Of a stretch of 30,007 nucleotides of DNA, positions 5,728 through 13,164 are shown piece after piece. The notes under the pieces are model-generated. The model ran no database searches. It saw only the letters and a program-made list of their open reading frames with translations, and was not told the DNA's origin. Position 1 is the stretch's first letter. Each line of letters starts with the position of its first letter. The stretch is from Spartobacteria bacterium UBA5019 (lineage in GTDB: Bacteria; Verrucomicrobiota; Verrucomicrobiia; Chthoniobacterales; Terrimicrobiaceae): assembly GCA_002396485.1 (NCBI GenBank), contig DGXZ01000002.1, positions 1 through 30,007 on the forward strand, read 5' to 3'. Made by a program: the position numbers and the translations under genes.

Positions 5728-8298
5728 TTAGAAAAAATCAATCGCCGCAGGCGGCGGTGCCTCGATGGATGGTTGTTCCATGGGGGCGGTTTGGGAGTTC
5801 ACAGGTTCCGCGCGGCGGATTTCAACTTCGCCGGATGCGGGAGCAGCAGGCACAACTCCCTCGGTGGCGGGAGGAGGCGCATTGACCGGAACTGCTTTGG
5901 CCACAGGAATGTCCTCGTCGTTTTCAGATTCCGCGCCGGGACGGACGGATCGGTAGATGTCATTGAAGCCAACCAACGGCGGCGAGGTCATGGCAACAGG
6001 TCGGATTTTTGTGAGATCGATGGCGGTTGCCGCACGTGGCCAGTCCGCTTCGTCGAATTCCTTCGCGTATGTGCGGACTCCGCCGCCGTGGATGTCGCAG
6101 GGGATCGTGGGAGCTTGTTTTTCGGTGGCGAGTTCCTTGTAGGTGTTCGCGTCGGGAGGGCGTTCGCCTGTGACCGGGTCGGCTGGTTTCGCCGAGCAGC
6201 GCGTTGTGGCGAGGAGCCCGGAGGAACGGCAGATTTCGACCTCCTTGAGGCCGGAAGGACGCTCGATCTCGCGGGGCGGGTAGCTCTGCGCGGCGGCGTT
6301 CATGATTTGGCTCCAGATCGGAAGGGCGAGATCCTTGCCGAAGGCTCCTCGGTAGATTTTTGTGGGTTTGTCAAAGCCGACCCATACACCGCAGGTCACA
6401 GTGTTTGTGTAGCCAATGAAATAGGTGTCGGTGAACCCGTAGGCCGTGCCGGATTTTCCAGCGACCGGGAAGCCGCCGAGTCCGAATTGTTTTCGTCCGA
6501 GCGCACCAACTCCTCGCGCCATGAAATCGGACATCACAGAATGTGTCTGGTAAGCGGCTGTCGGCGAGATGGCGCGGTAGCGTTTGCGCGGGGCCTTGAA
6601 AATGATTTCACCCTCCGGCTCGCGGATCGACTGGATGATGTAGAGGTCGGCGGGGCGTTGTCCCACATTGGGAAACATGGTGTAGCCGAGCACGAGTTCG
6701 TCGAGGCTAAGCTCACTGCTGCCTAGGAAGGTATTCGAGTAATCCCGCAAGGGCGAACTGATGCCTGCAGCGGCGGCGGTTTTTTTTACCGCATCAAGGC
6801 CGACTTGCATTCCAAGACGCACCGTGGCGGCGTTCTTGCCCTTCACGAGGGCATCGCGCGTGGTCATGGGGCCCTCGTATTCGTTGTCCTCGACCTCGAC
6901 TCCCCACTCACCGAGGAGGCCAGTCTCGCCACCGACCATCACATAGCGGTTGTCGATACAGGCATCCTGCACAATCTCGCCAGGGAAGATGCCGGATTCG
7001 TAGGCGGATGCGAAAACAAAAGGCGTGAAGGCTGTGCCGACGGAGCGTGTTCCCTGAAGGGCGCGGTTGTATTCGCTATGCTTGAAATCGCGACCCCCGG
7101 TGAGAGCGAGGATTCCGCCCGCAGTATTCTCCACAACCAGAGCGGCTCCTTGCAGGTATTTCGGCTCAGGCATTTTGACGGACATATTGCCGCGATTGAT
7201 CGCGTCTTCGATTTTCTTCGTGGCCGCACGATATTGCTCGAATGTCGGATGAGTATAGCCAGTCTGTTGCTCGACTTTTAATAAAACCTCACGCGTTGCA
7301 CGGTCCGCCGCCTGCTGCAGGTCGGAGTCCAATGTCGTATCGATGCGGTAGCCACCATTCATAGCCCGCTCGAAGCCGAGCGCCTTGATGACCTGCTGGC
7401 GGATCAGCTCGATGGCATAACTAACCTTGAAAGGATTCGTCCGTTGAACTGTGCCCAGAGGGGTTGCCAACTCCTCCTCGTATTGCTTGCGCGTGATGAA
7501 TCCCAGCTCGCGCATGCGCCCGAGGACGAAATTCCGGGACTCGGTGGAGTCATTAGGGTTGTTGAATGGCGAGAGAGCCTGGGGGCTCTTGAGCAGACCG
7601 GCGAGGGTCGCACACTGGCCGATCGTCATGTCGATGGCATTTTTTCCGAAATACCCCTGCGAGGCGGCTTCTCCACCATAGAAACCGCTGCCGAAATAAA
7701 CGCGGTTCAGGTAGTGCTCCATGATCTCCTTCTTGCTGAAACTTCTTTCGATGCGCCAGGCGAGGTAGAGCTCCACCAGTTTTCTCTCGTAGGTGCGCTC
7801 GCGCAGCTCGAAGGAATTGCGGGCGAGTTGCTGGGTTACCGTGCTAGCACCCTGAGCGATGCGGCCCTTGCGCCAGTTCGTTATGGCCGCGCGGAAGATG
7901 CCCATGTAGTCCACGCCATCGTGATCGTAAAAACGGTTGTCCTCGGCGGCGATCACGGCCTTCACCAGCATCGGCGGCAAGCGGTCGTAGGGCACCGGTT
8001 GGCGGTTTTGAATGAAAAGCTTTCCGAACTCGCGGCCCTTGCGGTCGTAGAGAATCGATGCCGCCTCCATCTGACTCACCTGCTTGAGGTCGAATTCCTC
8101 TGCACGCGCCTCGTATTTCTGTGTGAGCACGCCAAAGCCTATCCATGCTGTAAGGACACCCACGGCGAAAACCGCCAGCGGCACCCACACGATTTTGCGG
8201 GCGTAGAATGGTTTTTCAGAAGCCCGAGAGTCTTTTTCCCAACTGTAATATTCCTTGCTTATGGTGGCGAATCTTCCATTTCGCCAGCGAGAGATCAA
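5728..8298 (-). CDS. Class A penicillin-binding protein with degenerate transpeptidase site
   Basis: An 856-residue bitopic protein: cytoplasmic tail, membrane segment about 37-57, GT51 glycosyltransferase domain (about 75-250), then a transpeptidase-fold domain (about 380-660) and a Pro/Ala-rich tail. The GT51 motifs are intact: AAEDNRFYDHDGVD with catalytic Glu119, QGASTVTQQLARN, and RKLVELYLAWRIE. The transpeptidase motifs are not. SxxK is Thr422-A-F-Thr425, SxN is Gly487-K-Asn489, and only KSGT (615-618) survives. It therefore probably polymerises glycan strands but cannot cross-link or bind beta-lactam covalently. The start is uncertain: the only upstream candidate is TTG 8298, 18 bases after the M20 gene, without a clear ribosome-binding site. 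It belongs to the epimerase-M20-PBP-ATPase operon. Confidence 0.88.
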   Translation of the reverse strand: MISRWRNGRFATISKEYYSWEKDSRASEKPFYARKIVWVPLAVFAVGVLTAWIGFGVLTQKYEARAEEFDLKQVSQMEAASILYDRKGREFGKLFIQNRQPVPYDRLPPMLVKAVIAAEDNRFYDHDGVDYMGIFRAAITNWRKGRIAQGASTVTQQLARNSFELRERTYERKLVELYLAWRIERSFSKKEIMEHYLNRVYFGSGFYGGEAASQGYFGKNAIDMTIGQCATLAGLLKSPQALSPFNNPNDSTESRNFVLGRMRELGFITRKQYEEELATPLGTVQRTNPFKVSYAIELIRQQVIKALGFERAMNGGYRIDTTLDSDLQQAADRATREVLLKVEQQTGYTHPTFEQYRAATKKIEDAINRGNMSVKMPEPKYLQGAALVVENTAGGILALTGGRDFKHSEYNRALQGTRSVGTAFTPFVFASAYESGIFPGEIVQDACIDNRYVMVGGETGLLGEWGVEVEDNEYEGPMTTRDALVKGKNAATVRLGMQVGLDAVKKTAAAAGISSPLRDYSNTFLGSSELSLDELVLGYTMFPNVGQRPADLYIIQSIREPEGEIIFKAPRKRYRAISPTAAYQTHSVMSDFMARGVGALGRKQFGLGGFPVAGKSGTAYGFTDTYFIGYTNTVTCGVWVGFDKPTKIYRGAFGKDLALPIWSQIMNAAAQSYPPREIERPSGLKEVEICRSSGLLATTRCSAKPADPVTGERPPDANTYKELATEKQAPTIPCDIHGGGVRTYAKEFDEADWPRAATAIDLTKIRPVAMTSPPLVGFNDIYRSVRPGAESENDEDIPVAKAVPVNAPPPATEGVVPAAPASGEVEIRRAEPVNSQTAPMEQPSIEAPPPAAIDFF

Positions 8299-8316
8299 GA
8301 ACGCTGATGCAGGGGC

Positions 8317-9420
8317 CTACTTCAGTGAATTCAAGAAACGCAGAAAAAATTCCGCGCCGGCTTCGAGATCTGCGACCCTTATGAACTCATCCGCCGTGTG
8401 CGCTTGTGCGATGGAGCCTGGGCCGATGGCCACAGAGGGGCATCCGTGCGAAGCGAATACAGCGGCATCGCAGAACCAAGGTGCTCCCACCAACTCGGAA
8501 CCAAGCGATTGAAGGCGAGTGATCATTGGATGCGCGGGGTCGGTATAGAGTGGTTCCGAGCGCTTCAGATCCACTTCGATATTCGGCACACGCTGACGTA
8601 AAAGATCTACAATGAACTCCGGATCCATGCCGGGAATGATACGAATATCCACCGAGGCTTCGCAAAAATCGGGAACGATGTTGACCTTCGATCCGCCCCG
8701 GATTGTTCCGACGCTGAGCGTTGATGTGCCAAGAACTGGATTCGAACTCGCAGCCAATCTCGGAATTCCTTCCCTCCGCAAGCACTCGATCGCCTGCATC
8801 ATCTGATAAATGGCATTTTCCCCCGCCTCGGGTTGGGAGGCGTGGACAGCGCGCCCGTGGGTGCGAAGTTGGAGCCAGCACGAGGCCTTGTGCGTGTAGA
8901 CGACATTCAGTGATGTCGGCTCACCTGCCATCACAAAATCAAATTTCTCCTCGGCCGCGAGAGCCTTCGCCCCGAACTGGCCGGCCTCCTCACCCACAAG
9001 CCCGGCAAACCAGATTTCGTAGTGTGACTCGGCCAAAATCTCCCGCGCCTCGCGCAGTGCCCAAAGCATGGCGGCTGCCGTGCCTTTGGTATCCGAGGCG
9101 CCACGTCCGAGAAGCCTCCCGTCGCGCACCTCGCCGCTGAAGGGATCGATCGTCATTCCGGCCACGCTCACCGTATCGAGATGCGGAGCCAGAAGAATCC
9201 GGCGACCAGCAGCGCAGCGGCTCGGAAAGCGTCCGACGACATTCGGTCGTCCAGGCAAAACCTCGCGCAAGGAAACCTCCGCTCCGCAGCCCCGCAAAAA
9301 ATCTGCCACCCACGAAGCACAGGACGCCTCGCCGGTTTGATCCGTGCCGGGATCACCGCCATCGGGATTCACGCTGGGAATGCGAATGAGCGCCGAGGCG
9401 ATGTCGAGGGCGTCGTTCAT
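8317..9420 (-). CDS. M20 family metallopeptidase (ArgE/DapE-like deacylase)
   Basis: A 367-residue two-zinc amidohydrolase of the ArgE/DapE/CPG2 group, which removes acyl groups from amino acids. Metal and catalytic residues are visible: APHLDTV (His80, catalytic Asp82), GRGASDTKG (Asp110), GEEAG (Glu144 general base, Glu145 ligand) and AQAHTADEF near the C-terminus (His ligand). The dimerisation lid lies between, with THGRAVHASQPEAGENAI. ATG 9420 is chosen because it overlaps the epimerase stop as ATGA and begins just before the conserved IRIPSVNPDG. Candidate substrates are N-acetylornithine and N-succinyl-diaminopimelate. The cell-wall neighbours would suit the latter, but DapE and ArgE cannot be told apart reliably by eye. 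Confidence 0.87.
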   Translation of the reverse strand: MNDALDIASALIRIPSVNPDGGDPGTDQTGEASCASWVADFLRGCGAEVSLREVLPGRPNVVGRFPSRCAAGRRILLAPHLDTVSVAGMTIDPFSGEVRDGRLLGRGASDTKGTAAAMLWALREAREILAESHYEIWFAGLVGEEAGQFGAKALAAEEKFDFVMAGEPTSLNVVYTHKASCWLQLRTHGRAVHASQPEAGENAIYQMMQAIECLRREGIPRLAASSNPVLGTSTLSVGTIRGGSKVNIVPDFCEASVDIRIIPGMDPEFIVDLLRQRVPNIEVDLKRSEPLYTDPAHPMITRLQSLGSELVGAPWFCDAAVFASHGCPSVAIGPGSIAQAHTADEFIRVADLEAGAEFFLRFLNSLK

Positions 9421-10358
9421 TTGTTCAAATACCACTCCACAAACTTTGGAATGCCCTCCTGAATTTTCGTTTGGGGATCATAGCCCAGAAGCTCGCGGGC
9501 TTTCGTGATATCCGCCGCCGTAAGCGGCATGTCCCCCTGCTGCTCGGGCAGGCGCTCGATGATGGCTTTTTTGCCCAGCGCGCTTTCGATCGCAGAAATC
9601 AGCTCCGAGAGAGTCGTGGTTTGGTTTTCTCCCAGATTGAAAATATCGAAATACGGCCCCTCGTAGTGCAGCGCACCCATCACGCCCTGCACGATGTCGT
9701 CGATGTAGGTGTAGTCGCGCCGCGTGGAGCCGTCGCCGAATTGGGGAATCGAGCGGCCGTGGTGGATCGCGTCGGTGAATTTGTGAATAGCCAGGTCTGG
9801 ACGCTGCCCCGGGCCGTAAACGGTGAAGAATCGCAGACACACAACCCGCATTTTGTAGAGATGCGCGTAGTTTCCACAGAGATGCTCGCCGGCAAGCTTT
9901 GTCGCCGCATACGGGCTCAGCGTTTGAGGCAGTGCAAGGTCTTCGGTGAAGGGAACCGTCTTGGATAATCCGTAAACCGACGAACTGGATGCAAAGACAA
10001 ACCTCCCCACGCCTTGCTCCCGGGCCGCTTCCAGCAGGTTGTGCGTGCCCGTTATGTTGGTGTCGATGTAAAGCTGGGGATCCTTGAGCGAGGGCCGCAC
10101 ACCGGCGCGCGCGGCTGTGTGAATGATGCCATCAAAACCTCCATCGGACAAAACCCGCCGCACAAAATCGCGGTCCCTTATGTCGCCCTCGTGAATGAGC
10201 GCTCCGCTACCGAGCGCGGCGATGTTGGCGCGCTTGATAGCCGGATTATAAAAATCATTAAAATCATCGATCACCGCCACCTCGTGTCCCTCGGACAAGA
10301 GGCGCCTGCAGACATGCGAGCCAATGAATCCGGCACCGCCGGTCACCAATACTTTCAT
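9417..10358 (-). CDS. NAD-dependent sugar-nucleotide epimerase (UDP-glucuronate 4-epimerase-like)
   Basis: A 313-residue extended short-chain dehydrogenase. The Rossmann NAD site TGGAGFIGSH is at residues 6-15, the catalytic Tyr150-xxx-Lys154 is in SPYAATKLAGE, and the catalytic Ser/Thr lies in VFASSSSVYG (about 122-130). The motif AARAGVRPS (82-90) and the sequence RFFTVYGPGQRPDLAI are typical of UDP-glucuronate 4-epimerases and related enzymes that make precursors of surface polysaccharide. UDP-glucose 4-epimerase is a less likely alternative. It is the first gene of the minus-strand envelope operon and overlaps the M20 gene by four bases. No Shine-Dalgarno sequence is seen before ATG 10358. 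Confidence 0.9.
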   Translation of the reverse strand: MKVLVTGGAGFIGSHVCRRLLSEGHEVAVIDDFNDFYNPAIKRANIAALGSGALIHEGDIRDRDFVRRVLSDGGFDGIIHTAARAGVRPSLKDPQLYIDTNITGTHNLLEAAREQGVGRFVFASSSSVYGLSKTVPFTEDLALPQTLSPYAATKLAGEHLCGNYAHLYKMRVVCLRFFTVYGPGQRPDLAIHKFTDAIHHGRSIPQFGDGSTRRDYTYIDDIVQGVMGALHYEGPYFDIFNLGENQTTTLSELISAIESALGKKAIIERLPEQQGDMPLTAADITKARELLGYDPQTKIQEGIPKFVEWYLNK

Positions 10359-10417
10359 GCCGCAAATGTAGTTTCAGGCTGCTGGAAGCGGCAAGCGCAT
10401 TCCCTGGAAATTCGCGC

Positions 10418-10445
10418 TTGCATCCGATCGGAAACCCGCTACTTT
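10418..10445 (+). promoter_or_regulatory. Possible promoter of the tRNA-Leu gene
   Basis: TTGCAT (10418-10423) and TACTTT (10440-10445) are spaced by 16 bases and would start transcription near 10452, a few bases before the mature tRNA 5' end at 10458. The match is moderate and the call rests mainly on position. Confidence 0.3.
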
Positions 10446-10457
10446 CTGTCTTCCTTC

Positions 10458-10538
10458 GCTCGGGTGGTGAAATGGCAGACACGTGCGTTTGAGGGGCGCA
10501 TGCCGCAAGGCATGGGGGTTCGAGTCCCCCCCCGAGCA
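10458..10538 (+). tRNA. tRNA-Leu (anticodon GAG)
   Basis: A complete cloverleaf can be folded by hand. The acceptor stem is GCTCGGG/CCCGAGC with discriminator A at 10538, the D-stem GTG/CAC with AAATGGCAGA loop, and the anticodon stem TGCGT/GCGCA with loop TTGAGGG (anticodon GAG at 10491-10493). A long variable arm TGCC-GCAA-GGCA is typical of class II tRNAs. The T-arm is GGGGG-TTCGAGT-CCCCC. CCA is not encoded. It reads CUC and CUU leucine codons. It is the only plus-strand gene between 3.5 and 14.5 kb. Confidence 0.96.
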
Positions 10539-10555
10539 GATTTTAAACCCCTCCC

Positions 10556-11458
10556 CTACAAATTTCGTGCGACTCGGAAGCCGATGACGGTGTACCTGCT
10601 GTCCGGGCTGCGGCTTACCCGGTATGCGACGGTGCCGTGTCCATCGAGCTGCATCCAACTTCCTCCTCGAATTCTGCAGGCCGAGCCGGTTTCGTCCTTG
10701 TCCCAGCACCATTCCCAGACATTGCCGCTCATATCGTGGATTCCGAGTTCATTGGGTTGCTTTTGCCCCACGGGATGCGCTCCACCATTTGAGTTTTTTT
10801 CGTGCCACGCGACTTTGTCGGGGTTGTCGCTTCCGCTGAATTGGTATCCTTGGCTCAAAGTGCCTCCGCGCGCCGCCCATTCCCATTCCATCTCGGTCGG
10901 CAGGCGGTAGCCATCCGCTGCGGCATTCATTTCAACCAGCGTTGAGCCATCAGGACCGTATTCGCCGTTCTGGTAGATTTTTCCATTGATGCTGTAGATC
11001 GGTTTGAGACCTTCCATGGCACTTTTGGCGTTGCACCACTTGATGGCATCATACCAACTCACGTGGGTGATCGGGTGGCGGCTGCCATTTCCTTCGCCGG
11101 CTTCCAATTTGAAACCATGGGCCATTGCCCAGATTCTAATCCGCTCCCACTCGAGTTGTGTGACTGGATATTTCCCGATCCGGAAGGGCTCCACTTTCTG
11201 GCCTGAAAATTCCGAATCCTGTGGAAGTAAGCCGCCGCCGACCTGTGCCATGGCGGTGAGGTCGAATGGGCCGCCAGTCCCGTCGCCGAAAGCCAGAAGA
11301 ACCCGGCGTCGATCGCCGAGCTTCTCGACTCCCAATGTTTGCAAATCCTCATCCGTGATGGTGTCGAGAATCTCATCCGTGACACCCTGCTTTTCAAAAA
11401 GCGGAATGAGATTATCGAGGTGTTCGCGTTCGAGGATCAAGTGGATGTTCGTAGTCAT
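10556..11458 (-). CDS. SAM domain + FGE-sulfatase-fold protein, copy 1
   Basis: A 300-residue protein with no signal peptide. Residues about 5-57 look like a sterile alpha motif (HLDNLIPLFEKQ ... DEDLQTLGVEKLGDRRR), a protein-interaction domain. Residues about 85-300 form a formylglycine-generating-enzyme/C-type-lectin-like domain: PFRIGKYPVTQLEW, HVSWYDAIKWCN, YRLPTEMEWEWAARGG, MSGNVWEWCWD, RIRGGSW and GFRVARNL. The two cysteines that make formylglycine in true FGE (second and seventh residues after RGGSY/W) are Gln and Gly here, so an FGE reaction is unlikely. ATG 11458 is chosen because the next gene upstream ends at 11514 and the SAM domain begins immediately; longer frames run back into that gene. 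It is the second of a tandem pair and converges on the tRNA. The function is probably binding or scaffolding. Confidence 0.82.
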   Translation of the reverse strand: MTTNIHLILEREHLDNLIPLFEKQGVTDEILDTITDEDLQTLGVEKLGDRRRVLLAFGDGTGGPFDLTAMAQVGGGLLPQDSEFSGQKVEPFRIGKYPVTQLEWERIRIWAMAHGFKLEAGEGNGSRHPITHVSWYDAIKWCNAKSAMEGLKPIYSINGKIYQNGEYGPDGSTLVEMNAAADGYRLPTEMEWEWAARGGTLSQGYQFSGSDNPDKVAWHEKNSNGGAHPVGQKQPNELGIHDMSGNVWEWCWDKDETGSACRIRGGSWMQLDGHGTVAYRVSRSPDSRYTVIGFRVARNL

Positions 11459-11513
11459 GATGGCATAAGTTTCCAGCAACAACCCGGAGAGGGAGGTGGG
11501 AGATGTCCCCATA

Positions 11514-12362
11514 CTATGAGGGGTTGCCGGGGATATTTCGGGCAAGGCGAACGCCAGTGACATGGTCGCTTTTATTCGGGAGGCGGCTGCAGCGGTATCC
11601 GAATGTTTCGAGTCCGACATGGTGTTTCCAGCTTCCGCCGCGAATCCGGCGTTCCGAGCCGGATTCTTCGCAATCCCAACACCAGTCAAAAAAATCACCG
11701 CTCATGTTGGAAATTCCCGTAGCGTCAGGCTTTGTCTCGCATTCCTTTTCAGGGTATCGGTGGCAATTGATTGCTCCTTCGCGCGCCGCCCACTCCCACT
11801 CGGCCTCTGTCGGCAATCGATAGCCATTTGCTCTTTTATCCCAATCGATCGAGGAGGCTCCATCGGGGCCGAATTCTCCTCTTCGATAAACAGCACCACT
11901 CAACCGATAGGGCGATGCCAGCCCTGCCCGCTCGCTCTTGGCATTGCACCACTTGACGGCATCATACCAACTCACTTGCACCACAGGACGGAGTGGGGAA
12001 ATCGCGGTTCCGCCGCTTATTTGATAACCGTTTGCCAGTCCCCAAATTTTCACGGTGTTCCACTCGTCCCTCAGCACCGCGTGCCTGCCGATCTTGAAAG
12101 GCGCGACTTCACGCCCGGCCATATCCGACTCGATCGGCAGCCTGCCGCCTGAAAATTGCGACATCATACCGACACTTTTTCCTTCCGCCTCAAATGCCAA
12201 GAGCAAGCGCCGCCTCACGCCAAGCTTGTCCACGCCAATTTCTCTCAAATCCCGGTCGGTGATGTGATCCAGAAGCTCGTCCGTAATTCCCTGCCCGGCC
12301 AAGATGGGGCTCAGGTTTTCGAGTCTTTCCCCCTCAAGTGCGCGTTGGATTTTTATGTCCAT
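11514..12362 (-). CDS. SAM domain + FGE-sulfatase-fold protein, copy 2
   Basis: A 282-residue paralogue of the downstream gene with the same order. The SAM domain is at about 5-57 (LENLSPILAGQG ... DRDLREIGVDKLGVRRR). The FGE/lectin-like domain follows, with PFKIGRHAVLRDEW, QVSWYDAVKWCN, YRLPTEAEWEWAARE, MSGDFFDWCWD and RIRGGSW. The second and seventh residues after RGGSW are His and Glu, so the catalytic cysteines are missing here too. It is shorter in the middle than copy 1 (no SGSDNPDKVAW segment). ATG 12362 begins directly at the SAM domain. The 55-bp gap to copy 1 suggests co-transcription. The strong divergence between the copies points to an old duplication or two separate partners. 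Confidence 0.82.
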   Translation of the reverse strand: MDIKIQRALEGERLENLSPILAGQGITDELLDHITDRDLREIGVDKLGVRRRLLLAFEAEGKSVGMMSQFSGGRLPIESDMAGREVAPFKIGRHAVLRDEWNTVKIWGLANGYQISGGTAISPLRPVVQVSWYDAVKWCNAKSERAGLASPYRLSGAVYRRGEFGPDGASSIDWDKRANGYRLPTEAEWEWAAREGAINCHRYPEKECETKPDATGISNMSGDFFDWCWDCEESGSERRIRGGSWKHHVGLETFGYRCSRLPNKSDHVTGVRLARNIPGNPS

Positions 12363-12426
12363 GGGGAAAAATATCCCTACCCATGCGCGAAAGGGAGGGA
12401 GGGGAAGTCCCCAGTTCCGCGCTCTG

Positions 12427-12879
12427 CTACAAAGGAATTTTCAGTCCAGCATGCTTTGCGAGAGCGCGCTGGAGTCCATCGAAAGTCAGAAATTCCTTGG
12501 TCCCGAGATGAACAGCGGTCGCGACATGCAGGATGTCCAAACTCCTATGCCCGCCTTGCGCGGTGCGATTTTTCGAGAAAACGCCAGCAAGCCGCAAGAC
12601 GGCATCCGAATCGTAAGGCACAACCTTGTTCAGACCCGATGCGATATCTGTCTCCCAGTCCTCGATCATTTGCTCTGCTTCCCGGCGCGAGTATCCCTTT
12701 TTGCGATCCGAAGAGTGGAGCCAGACTTGCAGCTCGATGGCTTGGAGAAATTCAAATTCCAAAAGGCGCGTGAAATGCAGGGGCTCGGTCATAGCCTCCC
12801 TGTAGGTGAGCGCTGCCGGTGTGTGGATTTGCTTCCTGTAAACCGAGCAGAGAAAACTCGTATCCGGATAGGCAATCAT
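12427..12879 (-). CDS. PIN-domain ribonuclease toxin (VapC-like)
   Basis: A 150-residue PIN-domain protein. The acidic metal-binding set is present: Asp6 in YPDTSFL, Glu41 in LLEFEF, Asp115 in RSLDILHVATA and Asp134 in FLTFDGLQ. VapC toxins of this kind cut tRNA or rRNA and are held inactive by the partner encoded just upstream. The start at 12879 overlaps the antitoxin stop by four bases (ATGA), the normal translationally coupled antitoxin-toxin order. The RNA target cannot be predicted. Confidence 0.87.
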   Translation of the reverse strand: MIAYPDTSFLCSVYRKQIHTPAALTYREAMTEPLHFTRLLEFEFLQAIELQVWLHSSDRKKGYSRREAEQMIEDWETDIASGLNKVVPYDSDAVLRLAGVFSKNRTAQGGHRSLDILHVATAVHLGTKEFLTFDGLQRALAKHAGLKIPL

Positions 12880-13130
12880 GGCTCTCCCGTTTCAAACGCC
12901 CGCATCTCGTCCACTTCAGCCTGAGTGAATACCCGGTCACCCCAGATGCGCTTCAAGCGGGCTCTGTAATCTGGATGCGGCGGAAGTTTTGCGGCGGGAG
13001 TCTCCGTGGCGCGCGAAATTTTTGCCACCGCCTTCGAGTGCTTGGTGATCAAAATCTCCTCACCACCGGCGAGCCAAGCTTCGAGTTTCGGAAAATCATA
13101 GCGCAAGTCGCGCACGGTCGCGGTTTTCAT
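12876..13130 (-). CDS. Antitoxin of the VapBC-like pair (Phd/YefM-like DNA-binding N-terminus)
   Basis: An 84-residue protein. Residues 1-45 (MKTATVRDLRYDFPKLEAWL, then EEILITKHSKAVAKI) have the Phd/YefM pattern of a DNA-binding, dimerising antitoxin. The C-terminal part, with TQAEVDEMRAFE, would bind the PIN toxin. The start ATG at 13130 is the last triplet of a perfect 28-bp palindrome (13128-13155) that is very likely its own operator. The predicted -10 box also lies in this palindrome, so the mRNA should begin at or next to the start codon and be leaderless; no Shine-Dalgarno sequence is present. If a different start were used, the next in-frame ATG comes only near the C-terminus. Confidence 0.85.
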   Translation of the reverse strand: MKTATVRDLRYDFPKLEAWLAGGEEILITKHSKAVAKISRATETPAAKLPPHPDYRARLKRIWGDRVFTQAEVDEMRAFETGEP

Positions 13131-13164
13131 ATCATCACAATATTGTGATGATATGGCCGGTCAA
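13128..13164 (-). promoter_or_regulatory. Toxin-antitoxin promoter with perfect 28-bp palindromic operator
   Basis: CATATCATCACAAT (13128-13141) is followed without a gap by its exact reverse complement (13142-13155). On the minus strand TTGACC (complement of 13159-13164) and TATTGT (complement of 13137-13142) are 16 bases apart, placing transcription start around 13130. The operator therefore covers the spacer, the -10 box, the start site and the antitoxin ATG, a classic arrangement for autorepression. The -35 box overlaps the stop codon of the hpnH-like gene. Confidence 0.8.

Noticed and set aside
11459..11698. Longer N-terminus for SAM-FGE copy 1
   Set aside because: The added 80 residues are read out of frame through the 3' end of copy 2 and precede a complete SAM domain; ATG 11458 is the natural start.
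10556..12362. Diversity-generating retroelement target
   Set aside because: The C-terminal RGGSW...GFR lectin-like ends resemble such targets, but no reverse transcriptase, no template-like repeat and no Asn-codon-rich variable segment is present in the window.
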